DNA of 64,000 bases from Platynereis dumerilii (taxonomy: Eukaryota; Annelida; Polychaeta; Phyllodocida; Nereididae). The stretch spans positions 7,408,500 to 7,472,499 of the forward strand of contig JAPTHN010000023.1 in assembly GCA_026936325.1 (NCBI GenBank). Reading direction: 5' to 3'. The translations under genes and the position numbers were made by a program. The notes under the pieces were generated by a model. The model was not told the DNA's origin and ran no database searches. It was given only the letters and a program-made list of their open reading frames with translations. Positions 45,001-57,800 of this stretch are shown here, in pieces (position 1 is the first letter of the stretch; each line of letters begins with the position of its first letter).

Positions 45001-48000
45001 TCAGCAATCTTCAGGCTGAAAGACAAAAGGAATGTTGATGATATATAAACAACACAACAATATCTGCATTATAAGCTTTGACTGAAAAAACTAATTGGAA
45101 ACACTATGAAACATTTCAAAAATTTTAGAATATTGACATTGAGATTGAGATATAAATAATAAAAACACTATATGGTGCTTGAATTGTTTTCATATAAACC
45201 GAGGCCTGAGGGTCTATGCTGAAATGTGATCTCCTACATGTAGTAAATTTCTTACATACTGAGAACTCCTGCTGACAGAATCATACACTGTAAAACCTGC
45301 TACTTTACTTTTATATTCCTTACCTGGCAATAGTAATTAAGGACCCCTTTAAGCGTTGAGAGCGGCGCCCTTTCTTCAGGATTCTCCAACATGAAGTGCT
45401 CAAGGGCGTAATCCATAGTTTCCGAGTTAATCCCAAGCAAGTGGTGCATGAATCTGAAGACGGCAGCGAGTGAGTATACGTCGTTGTTCTGAAAGATCAT
45501 CGGGACAGTTTTTTTAACCAGGGACTCAAGGGGGTCATATTTTGAATGATACAAATTAACTTGTTCAGAAGAGAAGAATTCATCGAAAACCGTCTTCAAA
45601 ATAGGCCAATCATAATTTTTTGAAATCTTCCACAGATTTTTTTACTTTATGGATTTGATTTTTCTAAAATTGGTCGCTGATATTTTTTTAAACAATGATT
45701 GGAGGCTTCATTTTTCACAGACAATTTAAAAAATCCATGTAATTATAGAGTTCTAAATAAATTATATACTTACAACATGTAGTTGGCTGTGCAGGTACAC
45801 CTCCGGGGCCATGAACTTGTATTTTTTCTCAATAACATCTCTAGGCAAGTCATGGGTATGGAAGTACAGCTTACAAGTCTTGTACACCGCCATGCGCAGA
45901 TCTGTGATGACTAACTTTTTCTGATGAATTGCCAAGTGGCTGGGACTAAGGTTGAGGAGGGTGATGCCCATCTTTTGCAGCCTGTCAATTCCATCACAGA
46001 ACTGAAAAATTCAATAAAAACATATGCATTTTAATTAAAAAAATTAATCAAATCAAAAGAATTTTTAAAGCACAGATGACAAGGGAATATTCAGATTGAA
46101 TGTGTTGATCCTCAACAGGGATATTATTGATCTTCGGGCATTTTCCAAAGAAACTTAAAAACTTCAACCATTTTTGTTGGGTCCAGATGAACACCACTCC
46201 TACTACTATATACGACACAGGACACAGCAAGTTTTTTTTTCAGTAGTTTGATTATAAATCAAGAATATACTCACATCCATGCAGAGTTCTTTCCATTCCG
46301 AAGGACTGAAGTCTGCTGCAGGAGGATGGTAGGAGGCCACAATGGCGCTTCTGTTGAAGTCCTCACTTTCTACAGCTGAAAATAAAATAAGAAATAGTTA
46401 ATTATGGTGCAAAGCATTAAACACTCTGGATGGTCTTTTTTGTGCCCCTGTCCCTTGACCATTTTACTTTTGAATTCCCTGTCGCTTTGCAATTTTACGA
46501 ATTGACTTTGAGTTGCCTGTCCTTCAGCTCGAGATGGAGGTTTATGTCTTCCTGTCCCTTGACCATTTTACTTTTGAAATCCCTGTCTCTTAGTCATTTT
46601 AACTTTACTTTCAATTTCACTCCCCCCCCCCCTTGTATTGGCCCCTCCCCATCCAGAGCCTCATTACTCTATGCAATAGTTAAAGTCTTCAACAATACTT
46701 TGATGTGAGTTTACGAAAGATTCCCTTCATCTGCCACTAGACTTTAACTTACCAGCCAGTCCATAGATTTTAGAAGTGACATCCGACTTCTGGGCATACG
46801 CCATAAGGGCAGCCTCATGAATGACTTCTCTGTCTTTTGAGAGGTCATTGTAGAACATCTGAAACATAATTGTCAATTTGTCATGATCAGTGAGATCTAT
46901 TTTAATATTGAAAAACTGGCTTCTGTACAATGTGATGAGATTGCTGTTTTGGATTTTTTCACACTGACAGATGTTAAAAAAAGTGTCCTGAGAAGAGGCA
47001 AGAGGCTAAAAATATATTACTTCTTGCCTTTTTGCCAAATTTATAATTTCAAGAATTTTAAGTAGGCCTAATATCAATACTTATTATTCACCTTCAAGGT
47101 TCTGTACTTTCCCCTGTGTACAACCAGGAACGAGACAGAATAGCCCGTCTTCTCGATTATTCGTGGTTGCTCTTTATCGTTGAGGACAAACTTGACTCCG
47201 TCAAGCATTTTAGGCTCCTTGGCCTTTGCAGGCAACTTGTCGGAAAGAAATTTCATTTCAGATGCCAAGCGGCGGCCATCTTGTCTTTTAATCCAGGGCG
47301 AAATCTTGATGAAATTCTGGAAACAAACAAAAACTTCATTAAACTTTGAATTTTCTGTTAACAATGACATCACTAACGAAGCAGCTTAGATTTGGGGCGA
47401 AAAATTATTGACATTAATTTTTCAACATTTCTCCAGAAGGTAAATTTATTGTTATATGGTCACGGTGGATCTGTACACATATGAATTCTTATTAAGTTTT
47501 ATAACCATTTCAGAGTCTTCAGGTTTATTTTAAAAGATAATGACTTCAATTACCTCATCAATCATGCACCAAGTGGATAATCTTTGCCGGTCACCTAATA
47601 GAATTAAGAAAGAACGAATGTGTTAATTAAATTTTTTAACCTTTAAAACAGTCAAAAGAAAATACATGCGGGGCGGACCACAGTCCAGATGACACTTGGG
47701 GCAGGGAGGTGGATAATTAGTGAAAAAAAAAATGTTCGGCACATGAAAAGAAAAAAAGAAGAAGTTTGGTCCCACCTATAGGGTACTGTAATGCTAGAAA
47801 TGTTAGAATAGCAAAATAAATTTGTCACTCCTTTGCATGCAAATTTAAGAAATATTTTGTTGTTCTTCACTAAAAAAAATGTCCCAGGGATAAAATCCAT
47901 ACCCCCCCCCCAAGTATCATCTGGTCTGTCATTTCAATTAAAATTAAATATCAAATTTAAATGCATTGACAAATTTATGTAAATGAATTATTCAATTGAC

Positions 48001-49065
48001 AATTACCTTCCGATCCAAGATCAGCGGTGCAAATACCCGGCTCTGGCTGCAAATGAAAGAAAAAATGTAGATTTTTTTATCCTTTCATCATCTTTATAAC
48101 AACGCAATTTCATGCTTAGCCCTATATATCATTTATTTTTCGTTCACTAGGGTCTAAAATATTTATTTGTTAATTTCAAACTCGCACGACATGACCTGAG
48201 TTTGTGCAACACAAGCAAAGTTCTGCATTGTCAAATGTGGCAAAAGCGCACGAAACCAGCCGCATCGACTCCCAGGGCAGCGGCGCTCAGTAACGTCACG
48301 TCATTATCCATGACGTCAAGACTCTAGGGCCATAGCAACCACAGGGACTGACTCCCTGGCGACAAGAAGACAATCAGATTGCAAATTTCCTTTTCGCGCC
48401 CTTCCCAAGAATCACATAGTTTTTCACATTAATTTTTTTTTTTTGACTGAATGCTTCTAAAAATGTTGGCTAAAAGTACAAATAAATCAATAAATTTATA
48501 TTATTTAATTCTGCTTGTCATAATTAAGGAAGGCTACAATTTCATGTATGCTAGGCTACAATAATGATATTGTGGAAGATTTTGTAAGTTTTGAATTTTT
48601 TTTTTGGGGCGGGGGTTGTTTGAGGGCTTTATATGACTAGCTCTGGCTTTGATCGCTGCAGTATATTGACATTGGTCACTGAATTAATAGGCCAACAAAC
48701 AAATTTTAATTGAAAAAACAAAAAATGCAAAAAAGCATGCCCAATGTGTATTTAGCATGGAGTACAGACAACCTCGAATCAAAAAAATAATCTGGGACTT
48801 ATAAGATTATTTTGTATGGCTACAAAAAATTATTGACGCACACAAAAATTTAAAAGTTAATATCAAAACAAATTTATAGAAGAAATGTTAGTTAAGTAAC
48901 TTGAGAAAGAATTAAGTTTCCTTAAATAAAAAAAAACTGAGAAATTTATAATAACAAAAGAAAAAAATAAAGAAAAAATATGAATAATATTCAATGATAA
49001 AACTATTTTTCACTTACCTTGCTCATGCCAGCACATTGCAGGAACTTTTTCAAAGCTGAGATCAT
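45001..49065 (-). CDS. Protein-kinase-fold protein, predicted pseudokinase (nine exons)
   Basis: Exons, all with GT/AG sites and matching phases: 49,065-49,018; 48,046-48,007; 47,594-47,554; 47,316-47,092; 46,858-46,753; 46,375-46,275; 46,001-45,774; 45,593-45,324 (the acceptor could lie up to ~27 bp upstream in the same frame); 45,015-45,001. About 357 residues starting MISALKKFLQCAG. Kinase landmarks in order: a weak glycine loop (EKTGYSVSFLVV, ~99-109), the beta-3 lysine K118 (YRTLK), an alpha-C Glu near 133, catalytic loop GITLLNLSPSHLAI (~199-212), D-L-R at 221-223 in place of DFG, MAPEV (251-255), the alpha-F Asp (NDVYSLA, ~301) and NPEERAPL (~334-341). HRD is replaced by L-L-N and the loop Asn by His, so phosphotransfer is unlikely. 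Family not recognised. It probably acts as an intracellular scaffold or regulator, which is inference. Confidence 0.85.
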
Positions 49066-49069
49066 TTTT

Positions 49070-49890
49070 CAAAAATTGAAAAAACACGTCCAAAGCGTCA
49101 GAAGACTAACAGGACAGAGACAGACAGAAGGAGTCACGTGACCATTGTTCCTAAGCAATCCAGGGGCTCCTTATGGGATATTTCATTGATAGAAAATGTT
49201 CATGCACCTTCTTGGCCTCAATCTCTGTGATACATCAAAAACACATTTTGCACATATATATAAAACTAGACCAAAATCATGGTCTCAAAATTTCACAGAA
49301 GGCAGTCAATGTCATATTGAAGAGTTTAAATTTAATTTATTAAGTAAGCACCCATATCTATATTTTTCTGGTGGCTTCAAAGAGTGAGAATACAAAAGTT
49401 CAACTTTTTAAAATTCTCTATTGCTTGAAAAGAAAATTTTCATGCAAATTAACATCTAATGATTTTTATATGTAGGCCTATATGTACAAACAGAGGATAT
49501 CAACACTGCCCCCCCCCGATAGATCTTGGGGTAAGTTTTGAAAAGGGGGGAAATGATAAAATTGGAAAATGATAAAAAGAATGGGGAGTTTGGGGACACT
49601 GATGAAAAAAAAAGAAGTGGGCACATTCACCAAAAGAGAATAAATTAATTTAAAAAGGAATGCCCAGCCATAGTTATATAAATAGGCCTATATTTTTAAA
49701 AAGTAGAATTTATTCAGAGGGTTTGCAAAAATTCCAGAATAATTTCCCCCATCATCTTCCGGAAATGACATATAGGACTATATCTATCTACATAAAATTC
49801 CACAATATTGCCAAAATCATGGAATGAATAAAGATGGAATGATTATTAATTTGAATATTTGTCATTAATGGCAGTTTTTTGGGGGGATGC
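49070..49890. other. Upstream of the kinase-like gene; no gene seen
   Basis: AT-rich with a C run at 49,510-49,517. It should contain the promoter of the minus-strand gene starting at 49,065, but no TATA or other clear element was recognised. Confidence 0.4.
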
Positions 49891-50085
49891 ATGTTCAGTT
49901 CAGTTCAGTTCAGTAGTGGTACTGGACGCAGGTCATGTCGACCTCTTTATCCAGATCAGAGTTGATGTACATCCAGCGTGTTCGGTGCGCAGAGGGGTGT
50001 AAAGAGAAAAGTAATAAATATATTTATGTACATATATACATTTCCGGTTAAAATCAGGTTTCAGACATTAGAGGAAACGCAGTTG

Positions 50086-50335
50086 GGCCGCTAGGCTGCC
50101 CAACATGAGATTATGTGACATCAAATAGCCCATGAACAGGATATTGTGGACAGGCCGCTGGGGCTGCCTGTTAAAAACACAAAAATATATACATGAAGAG
50201 CTATGTACATTCAAATGTACCAGGTTCAGGCCGCTAGGGCTGCCCGTTTGGTACTGGGTAGTATTGACACAAAAGAATGTTTCGGCGTTAGGGGTAACTA
50301 TTTTCTACAAGGCCGCTAGGGCTGCCTTTGGAGTT
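50086..50335. repeat. Four spaced copies of a 16-bp word in the LINE 3' UTR
   Basis: GGCCGCTAGGGCTGCC-like words at intervals of about 67-82 bp. Each is roughly palindromic (GGC..GCC) and could form a small hairpin. Possibly a recognition structure for the LINE's reverse transcriptase; this is inference. Confidence 0.7.
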
Positions 50336-50368
50336 GGATATACGTAGGGTTCGGAAAAAATAGTCACT

Positions 50369-51496
50369 CTAGAGGTAAGGATTTAGGTCTGGGTCGAATT
50401 TGGCTGGGTGGTCTTTCCAGAATCTATCCAGTCTGTTCTTAAAGGAGTTTGTACTGGGGGCTGTGACTACATTGTCGGGTAGGGAGTTCCAGTGGCGCAC
50501 AATCCGCACTCTGAAACTATATTTTCTAATGTTGTTGTTTATTCCTCCAACCACAAGCAACTTCAGGCTATTCCCCCGCCTGCCTGCCGTGTCTCGCTTC
50601 AGGTCTAGTGACACCAGGGGATCGTAGATGTTGTTAATGATTTTATAGGTGTCAATCATATCGCCGCGGAGTCTTCTAAAGACTAATGTGGTGAGACCAA
50701 GTTGTTTCAACCTGTCAGAATACTCAACTCCCTTGAAGCCATTAACCCGTCTAGTCGCTGCTCTCTGCACGGACTCTAGTTTGTTAATGTCACGCACCAG
50801 GTGAGGGGACCATATGGAGTGTCCATATTCTAGATGGGATCGCACTAAGGTTGTATACAGAGGCATAAATATGGTTTTATCGAGGTTGGAGATTGTTCTT
50901 CTGATGATGCCCATATTTCTGGTAGCTTTAGATGCCATGTTGTTGATGTGTTGTTGAAAATTTAAGTGACTGTCGATGGTGATGCCGAGATCCTTTTCAC
51001 GAGTAGAGCATTGCAGTGGTGTGGGTACATTATTGTCGTCCAGGTATCTGGTTTTCTTGACGATATGTTGTCTTGGCTTATGGATGTACAGTTGTTTGCA
51101 CTTTTGTGCGTTAAATTTTAAGAGCCAGTCTCGCGACCAGTTGTCCAGGCTTTTCAGGTCAGTGTCTATTTCGTCTATTTCATCTGGGATCGAATCTTGT
51201 GGCTGTATCTTGAAGATTTTTGTATCGTCTGCAAAAAGGTAGGCTTGAGTGTGTAATATATCGGGAAGGTCATTGATGAAGATAACAAAAAGTAGTGGCC
51301 CGAGAACCGATCCCTGCGGTATTCCACTCACTGTGTTTCTCTGTGATGAAGACGCGCCATTGACGATGACCTGCTGTTTTCTATCCATAAGGAAGCATTT
51401 TATCCAGTTGTACAGCTTTCCCGTTATCTTATAGTGTTGAAGTTTGTGGAGTAATCTATGATGTGGCACAGAATCGAAAGCTTTTTTAAAGTCCAT
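50369..51496 (-). CDS. LINE reverse transcriptase, C-terminal part
   Basis: 375 codons: MDFKKAFDSVPHHRLL (RT motif with catalytic Asp), GIPQGSVLGPLLFVIFINDL, AYLFADDTKIF (the catalytic FADD box), DLGITIDSHLNF, then a C-terminal domain ending HWNSLPDNVV...LNPYL. The ORF2 upstream half is in another frame. A one-base loss near 51,550 separates the halves: the frame ending STKQYGFLP and the one beginning NRTTQLQLL meet there. Only this one defect is obvious in the RT, so the copy is not old. Confidence 0.93.
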   Translation of the reverse strand: MDFKKAFDSVPHHRLLHKLQHYKITGKLYNWIKCFLMDRKQQVIVNGASSSQRNTVSGIPQGSVLGPLLFVIFINDLPDILHTQAYLFADDTKIFKIQPQDSIPDEIDEIDTDLKSLDNWSRDWLLKFNAQKCKQLYIHKPRQHIVKKTRYLDDNNVPTPLQCSTREKDLGITIDSHLNFQQHINNMASKATRNMGIIRRTISNLDKTIFMPLYTTLVRSHLEYGHSIWSPHLVRDINKLESVQRAATRRVNGFKGVEYSDRLKQLGLTTLVFRRLRGDMIDTYKIINNIYDPLVSLDLKRDTAGRRGNSLKLLVVGGINNNIRKYSFRVRIVRHWNSLPDNVVTAPSTNSFKNRLDRFWKDHPAKFDPDLNPYL

Positions 51497-51546
51497 ATAT
51501 ATAACTTCTATTGAATTATTACTATTGAGTGCGTCTGTCCATTCAT

Positions 51547-53076
51547 CTAGTACACGTAGTAATTGAAGTTGTGTGGTTCTATTGGCAGAAAGCCATATTG
51601 TTTGGTACTGAATAGTTCATTTTCTGTCATGTGTTTCATGATGTTATCTCGAATGATCGCTTCCATAATTTTACACACTATGCTTGTTAGGCTTATCGGC
51701 CGATAATTGTCACAAAGATGTTTACTTCCCTTTTTATGGATAGCACTTATGTTGCTAAGCCTCCAGATGTCGGGTAGAGTTCCCGATTGAATTGAAGAGT
51801 TGAAGATTTTTGCTAGAGCAGGGGTCACTTGGTTGGACACTTCCTTCAGGATTTTTGCAGAGATGTTGTCCGGACCAGGGGATTTATTAGGCTTGAGTTC
51901 GGTTATCTTCTTGGCAATCTTGTCCTGGGTGAAGGCTATCATATCAATGGGGTGGCAGGTAGGTAGGGAGTTTATTCTGAGCTCAGGCATGGGACCATCC
52001 GGTTCGTTGACCATCACAGAGGCAAAGAAATCGCTTAACGCCTCGGCTTTACCTTCATCCTGACTGACATTTGTTTGCCCATCATCGCTTGTTACTTTTA
52101 GATCAGGAATGCCAGTTCTGGTGCTTCGCTTGTTGTTCACATATTTCCAAAAGACCTTGGGATTTTCCTTGACGTGTTTCGCCAGTTGTCGTTCGTAGTT
52201 ATACTTCTCCTTTCTTATGTGATTTTTCACTTTGTTGCGGGTCTTTCTGTATTCCTCCAACTTCCCGTGATCTTTCGTTTCGTAGTAACGAGTCCATAGA
52301 TGGTGCTTTTTCTTGATGAGATTTACTGTTTCTTTGGAAAACGGGATTTTTGACTTTTTTCTTCTGCTTGTTTTCACTTTTCTCATTGGGATACACTTTT
52401 TTATGGCCTGATCGTATTTGTCTTGGAAGATTTGCCAGAGGTCGTTTAAGTTAGTGTGTTGGTCGAGAACAGAGTTCCAATCTAGGTCCAGTTCCTTTCT
52501 CAGCTGATCGAAGTCTGCTTTTCTCATATCCGGAATGACTTTGGTTGATGTTGTTTCAGATGGATTGTAGGCGGTCTTTATTTCTAACAAGAGGTGGTCA
52601 CTGTTGCCCAGGGGAGCGTTGTATTCTATACGGTCAATTAGGCTAGCTTCGTTTGTGATGACTAAGTCTAGTGTTGATGGGATGTTTGTGCCTCTGGCTC
52701 TTGTGGGTTGATCAATTAGTTGGTGCCAGAAGTTTTCTTGAAGCTTGTCGAGGAATTTTTGAGATGTCGAGGTTGCCGGGCTATTGCTTGTGAATGTACT
52801 CCAGTTAATGCTGGGGAAGTTGAAATCCCCTACGACTAACAGATTCTTGGGCTCATTTTGGGATATGTCTTCCAATAAGGAGAGCATGTTGTCATTATTT
52901 TCATCCGAGGAATTTGGGCTGCGGTACATAGTGATGAGCCGTAGGTAGTTTCCCTTCTGTAGTTGGATGTCGCAGCACAGGGATTCAGTGAAAGTGTCAG
53001 AGATTTTGACTTCAGTGGAATGTAGGCTAGAGGAGACATAGGTGACGAGGCCTCGACCTTTATCTGAGTCAATATT
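51547..53076 (-). CDS. LINE endonuclease and N-terminal reverse transcriptase
   Basis: Open from the junction with the Academ-like insertion (53,076) to 51,547. Endonuclease motifs: GRGLVTYVSSSL, LITMYRSPNS, VVGDFNFPSINW, TLDLVITN, GNSDHLLL. RT fingers follow: NKSPGPDNISAKILKE, PDIWRLSNISAIHKKGS, CDNYRPISLTS. The reading frame runs a further ~24 codons into the inserted transposon, but those are not part of the LINE. The N-terminal part of the endonuclease is at 62,325-62,520. Confidence 0.92.
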   Translation of the reverse strand, partial: NIDSDKGRGLVTYVSSSLHSTEVKISDTFTESLCCDIQLQKGNYLRLITMYRSPNSSDENNDNMLSLLEDISQNEPKNLLVVGDFNFPSINWSTFTSNSPATSTSQKFLDKLQENFWHQLIDQPTRARGTNIPSTLDLVITNEASLIDRIEYNAPLGNSDHLLLEIKTAYNPSETTSTKVIPDMRKADFDQLRKELDLDWNSVLDQHTNLNDLWQIFQDKYDQAIKKCIPMRKVKTSRRKKSKIPFSKETVNLIKKKHHLWTRYYETKDHGKLEEYRKTRNKVKNHIRKEKYNYERQLAKHVKENPKVFWKYVNNKRSTRTGIPDLKVTSDDGQTNVSQDEGKAEALSDFFASVMVNEPDGPMPELRINSLPTCHPIDMIAFTQDKIAKKITELKPNKSPGPDNISAKILKEVSNQVTPALAKIFNSSIQSGTLPDIWRLSNISAIHKKGSKHLCDNYRPISLTSIVCKIMEAIIRDNIMKHMTENELFSTKQYGFLPIEPHNFNYYVY

Positions 53077-53960
53077 TAGTCCAAGAGCCAGAGCACTTTT
53101 ATTTGACTTTTGATTCTCATCAGAATTTCGTATTTGGTATAATAGCAAATTTTCTCTACTTTTCAGAAATGTAACTTTTTTTAAAAAATTTGCGGACGAT
53201 TTTTTGCAAATTTGCCAAAACTATGGCAACGTCAATTTTCACTTTTAAGCAAAAATGCCATAAAAATTGGATATCACAAATTTAGATGTAAACTACACAC
53301 AGTTCATTCAAACTTCATCAAAATTACTAACGCTGACATCTCTCTGGAGTTAGTCTTTATCAACCTAATATAATATTTTTCGAAAATATGCAAATTCACA
53401 AGCTAATTTGCATAAATCCAAGATGGCGGACAAATGTGAAAAAATTACGAATACTGTTTGTCTACTTCAGTTTATGAAAGTTTGTGTAGTACCAGCAGAT
53501 ATATACCCTGGGCACTGCAACTCTCACCAAGTGTTCTTGAGGGGTCGGCAAAATTTGTGGTAAGTTTTAGCTGGTTAGCTTGAAAAGTCATAAAGTTATG
53601 AATGCCTAAATAACAAGATGTCATGCCCAGAATAAGGCAATTTATGACCATGTTATTTTGATGTTTCCGTCAACTTAATTTCCAATTTTAACAAAATTGC
53701 TCTCTACTATTCAAACAAATGATGATATCATCTAATAGATGAGGTACAATACAGACTTTAAAGGTCTTTTGATTGTGGTCACAATTTGAAAAATGCATTT
53801 CCATGGCAACCACAGACACTTATGTCATAACTAGCCATTCTTCCCGGTTTTAATTGGAACTGCCCACAGTAAAATGATACAAAAAGGTTTATTTCAATTC
53901 ATGGGCAATTAAAACTTAATTTTATATTGTTATGACATTCTGGTAACCATGGAAACCAAA
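53077..53960 (+). repeat. Left terminal inverted repeat of the Academ-like element
   Basis: About 880 bp. The outer ~620 bp match the right end almost base for base; the inner part (53,690-53,960) is diverged with indels and ends near GGTAACCATGG. Confidence 0.88.
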
Positions 53961-54855
53961 TGCCTAAAGAAAAAATTGCTTGTATCTTTCTCAATGTCTT
54001 GCCTTTTGCGTCGCTTTTCTCTTCTGAGATGTGCCTCATGCAGAAATTACCATGGATTTGAGATGGATCATCCGCCATCAATGCAAGTTAATATTGCCTC
54101 TTTTATGTTGATAATATGGAGGTGTAGTAACTTCAACTACATAGATCCTTGAATAAAAATATAGTTTGATACCCGAGCAATTAAATCATATCCGGTTGAA
54201 TCTAAAACATCCGTTTCCTCATCTATTTTGCTTGAAACATCAAAATGGCTGATAGCACCTGGCTCAAAATAGCTTTAGAGCTATTTTTAGCAACAGTGTG
54301 ACCTAATGACGTCACAATGTGATGACATCATGACTCTTTGAATTCTACATCATCCACTGCCTTGGGTGGATCAACAAGTTTTTGATCAAAGATGAATTTG
54401 GACAAGTGATCAGTACTTCATCTGCAGGTAAGCATCTAGATACACGTACCTTTGGAGGAATTATAATAAGAGAAACCATTTTTATACTTATGTATTCTGG
54501 TTGCCATTTGTTTTCCTACCTAAAATGACAAATCGGTGCGATTTTCCTTCTGCAGAGCTCCAAGACAAACATTTGCTTTGGTTCTCCAGAAGTGTACATG
54601 TACAGATCTGCGTAACATTTAATGCACCATTCATTTGGCCCACATTCTCACTTCTACTTCTTCTAATAACCCCTTATGAAAGTTTAGAGCAATCAAATTT
54701 TAAATTTTTTCTACGGAAATATACTAATTTAATTTAATTTGGTAAGTTATGAGCATCACATGAAGCCTATCAAACGTGTCATTCATTTATCAATATTAAA
54801 TCCAGGCGACTTAATGTCCTATAGTTTAAACATTAGCACATTTTCTTTCAGGAAC

Positions 54856-57800
54856 ATGGGCTCTAAGTTCCTGAGGTCAGATCAGGCAAAGCAACTAACA
54901 GAACAGCCAAGATGCCTCTTCTGCCAGAGAGTGACCAAGTTAAATGCAGGGACATATATAGACATATATTTATTTCCCAACATACACTGTACATACACCA
55001 CATATATAAGGATCATTTACATTAAAAAAGGACAATACATATGTTGGGGCAGTCAGCCCGAGTAAATAAATATTACTATTCCCATTGGGGGGTGACTGCC
55101 CAAATTAAATTAACAGATATTTACAGAGGAATATTGATATTAGTATGATTAAGTAGTCATAATAATAATGTGTTGATAAATTAAGTCATTAACTGGCAAC
55201 TCATTCACAAGCAGAAAAAAAAATATATATATAACATTCGCATAAACCAACACAACATCCATTCAAAAATTATAATTGAATAAAATTTATCATCATTTTA
55301 ACAATACAATTTAAATCAATATTCACACCAACAGAACTTTCATCAAGGTAAATGCAACAATTATCTCAAGTGATTTACATGCATTTCATTCACCGAGTAT
55401 GTCAATAAAAGTAAAACTCTTTAATTTCTGACAATTTTCAATACGATTCTAATTTTAAGATCACTACCTGCTTACTAAACAACTTAATATTCTTCTTATT
55501 TTTCACAGTATTTGGTAACTGTAGCCATAAACTTGGTGCCCTGCTGAGAAAACTCTTATTATAAATTTGAATAGTATGTTGTGCAACTCGCGGGCAGTTC
55601 CTGTGTCTAGTGTTATATCCATGTACATTTTGTTCAAATAAATTAACTATTCTAATAGCAAGAGTATCATTAGTATATTTGTAAGAAATTTTCATAAGAG
55701 ATAGAGATATTAAATCTTCCACAGTAAGAATACTCGCTCGTTTAAAATAAGGCTTAAGGCGAGTTCTTCTATTAACTAAAAATAATGCCCGAATAGCTTT
55801 GTTCTGCTGAACCTGTAGCCTTTTTATATTACTAGTTGATGTCATGGGTCCCCATACACATATAGAATAAGTTAAGTGTGATTGAATATTTGCAAAATAC
55901 AACAACCTCTTTGATCTCACAGACAACACATTTTTAGGGAGAAGAGAGTCCCTTTCATACGGAGATCCCCGTGCTGGTGGGGACAGAATCAAACAGGCTG
56001 CTATGGAACTTGGTAATGACATGATTCTGACAAAAATATGTGGAACTGATTTAACATCAAAGCTGTTGCCTTATCACCAAAGTTGCAAGAAATCTTTTCT
56101 CTACAAAGCTTCGGCTCTCGATGTAGACAGTGGCACCAATGAACTCTCTCGAAGTCATCAACATGATCAAGCTTACAAGGAACTTTGTGAATACATTGAA
56201 GAAAACCTGGTACAGTCCGCTGGAGCAGAGTATCTAACGAACCTCCACAAACAATACTTAGACATTCTTAAAGATGAAACTTCAACATATCCTGCCGGTA
56301 ACCTTTTGGACAAAATTTTGAGAGATTTTCCAATCTTATGTACTGCAAAAGCAAGCAACAAGTCAGGAATTTTAATCTTTAACAAGAGCATTTCTAAAGA
56401 GACTGCGTTTAAATATGCATCAGGCGACAACCATTCTGTACAGAGCACTGCCTTATTCCTACGAAAGCTGCTGAAGGACCACATAAAATCTCAAGATCCC
56501 ACTTGTAACTTGGAAGTACCAAAGGAGCTGCAAGACTTTGTCAGAGTGCTGTACACAGGAAATGTTGACAAGAAAGACGAAAATGGCAAGATGAACAGAC
56601 TCATCAATTCTGTCTTAGATGACATCATTTTTGCAATCTCAAATGGACGGATTAAACCGGAAAAACATTGTAAGCTTGGCATAACGATGAAAAGTCTGAC
56701 CGGGAGCCGGAAAGTGATAGAAATTTTAAACAGATTTGGCCACACTGTTGGATATCACACTGTAGAAGAACTTGAGACAAAGCTGGCTGAGGATGTCCTG
56801 GACCAGCAGAAAGCAACACCTGATGGAATAAGCCAAGAACCGGGTCTCTGCACAGCCTTAGCGTGGGACAATTTTGATGAGAACACGGAGACATTGTCAG
56901 GACGTGATACGTTACACGATACTGTGGGCATTTGCTACCAGAACAGGACATCAACCACCCGACAGGCTCACTTGCCAGTTCCGAATCTTCCAGTGAGTTT
57001 ATCTTTTTAAGTTATGGTTTGTTCTCTGACTAAATCTCATTCTTCTTGTTTCATCCAGCAAAGTGGAGACTGGTATGATCATAAATTGAAACTTCTTCAT
57101 TGACCTCCTAAACCTAAATAATGCTCCAGTGGCTACAATAATGAAAGTTACTGTTAAGAAAGTATGAATGATTTCTTTAATGCTCCGAGTGGTGTAATAA
57201 CTAAAAGAACTTGAGGTCGCTCTTCAATTTAAGATGAAAGATATAGGACATTGTAGTGACATCACTGACGTCTCCTCAAACATAAAATAATCACTCAAAT
57301 TTCCTCAATGGTGATATTTTAAAATCGGAATTCCCTCTTTTAAATAGTTTAAGTGAGTACTTTTATTTCAGGCAAAGTCAAAGCGCACACTGGCAATGAC
57401 AAACAGACATGTGGAGCCCTATAACAAAAGGCCAAAGATGACAGAGTTTAACTTCTTGTCTCATGAAGTTCCACGCCCTGTTAATATGTCTTCCATTGAG
57501 GAAAAAGATCTGATATGGATGATTTCCACTTCAAGAAGTGCTACACCAATGTGGGCTGGATGGAATAGCTTAATCACAGAAGATACACTTCCAATGCAAA
57601 ACATTGCATACATGAATACCATAAACCTGCCACCTACTCGTCTAGATGTTGTGGCGGAAACTTTGAAAACAACCCAAAAGGTAGCAGAAGAATGTGGAGA
57701 CAATACAATAATAGTCCATTATGATCTAGCTATCGCAAAGCCAGCGATGCAAATACAAGCTGCTGAAGCTCCTGACTTTGACAATATCTTTATATGCTTT

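Larger units (their letters stand above)
49893..53076 (-). mobile_element. LINE with ORF1 and ORF2, 3' part (split by an Academ-like element)
   Basis: Continues from 62,325-62,998 on the minus strand. The 3' tail is (TGAAC)n at 49,893-49,915. The 3' UTR holds four spaced copies of GGCCGCTAGGGCTGCC (50,086; 50,153; 50,228; 50,310; plus-strand reading), a ~75-bp degenerate repeat. It encodes endonuclease and reverse transcriptase (51,547-53,076 and 50,369-51,496). The EN/RT organisation is that of CR1/L2/jockey-like clades. Confidence 0.9.
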
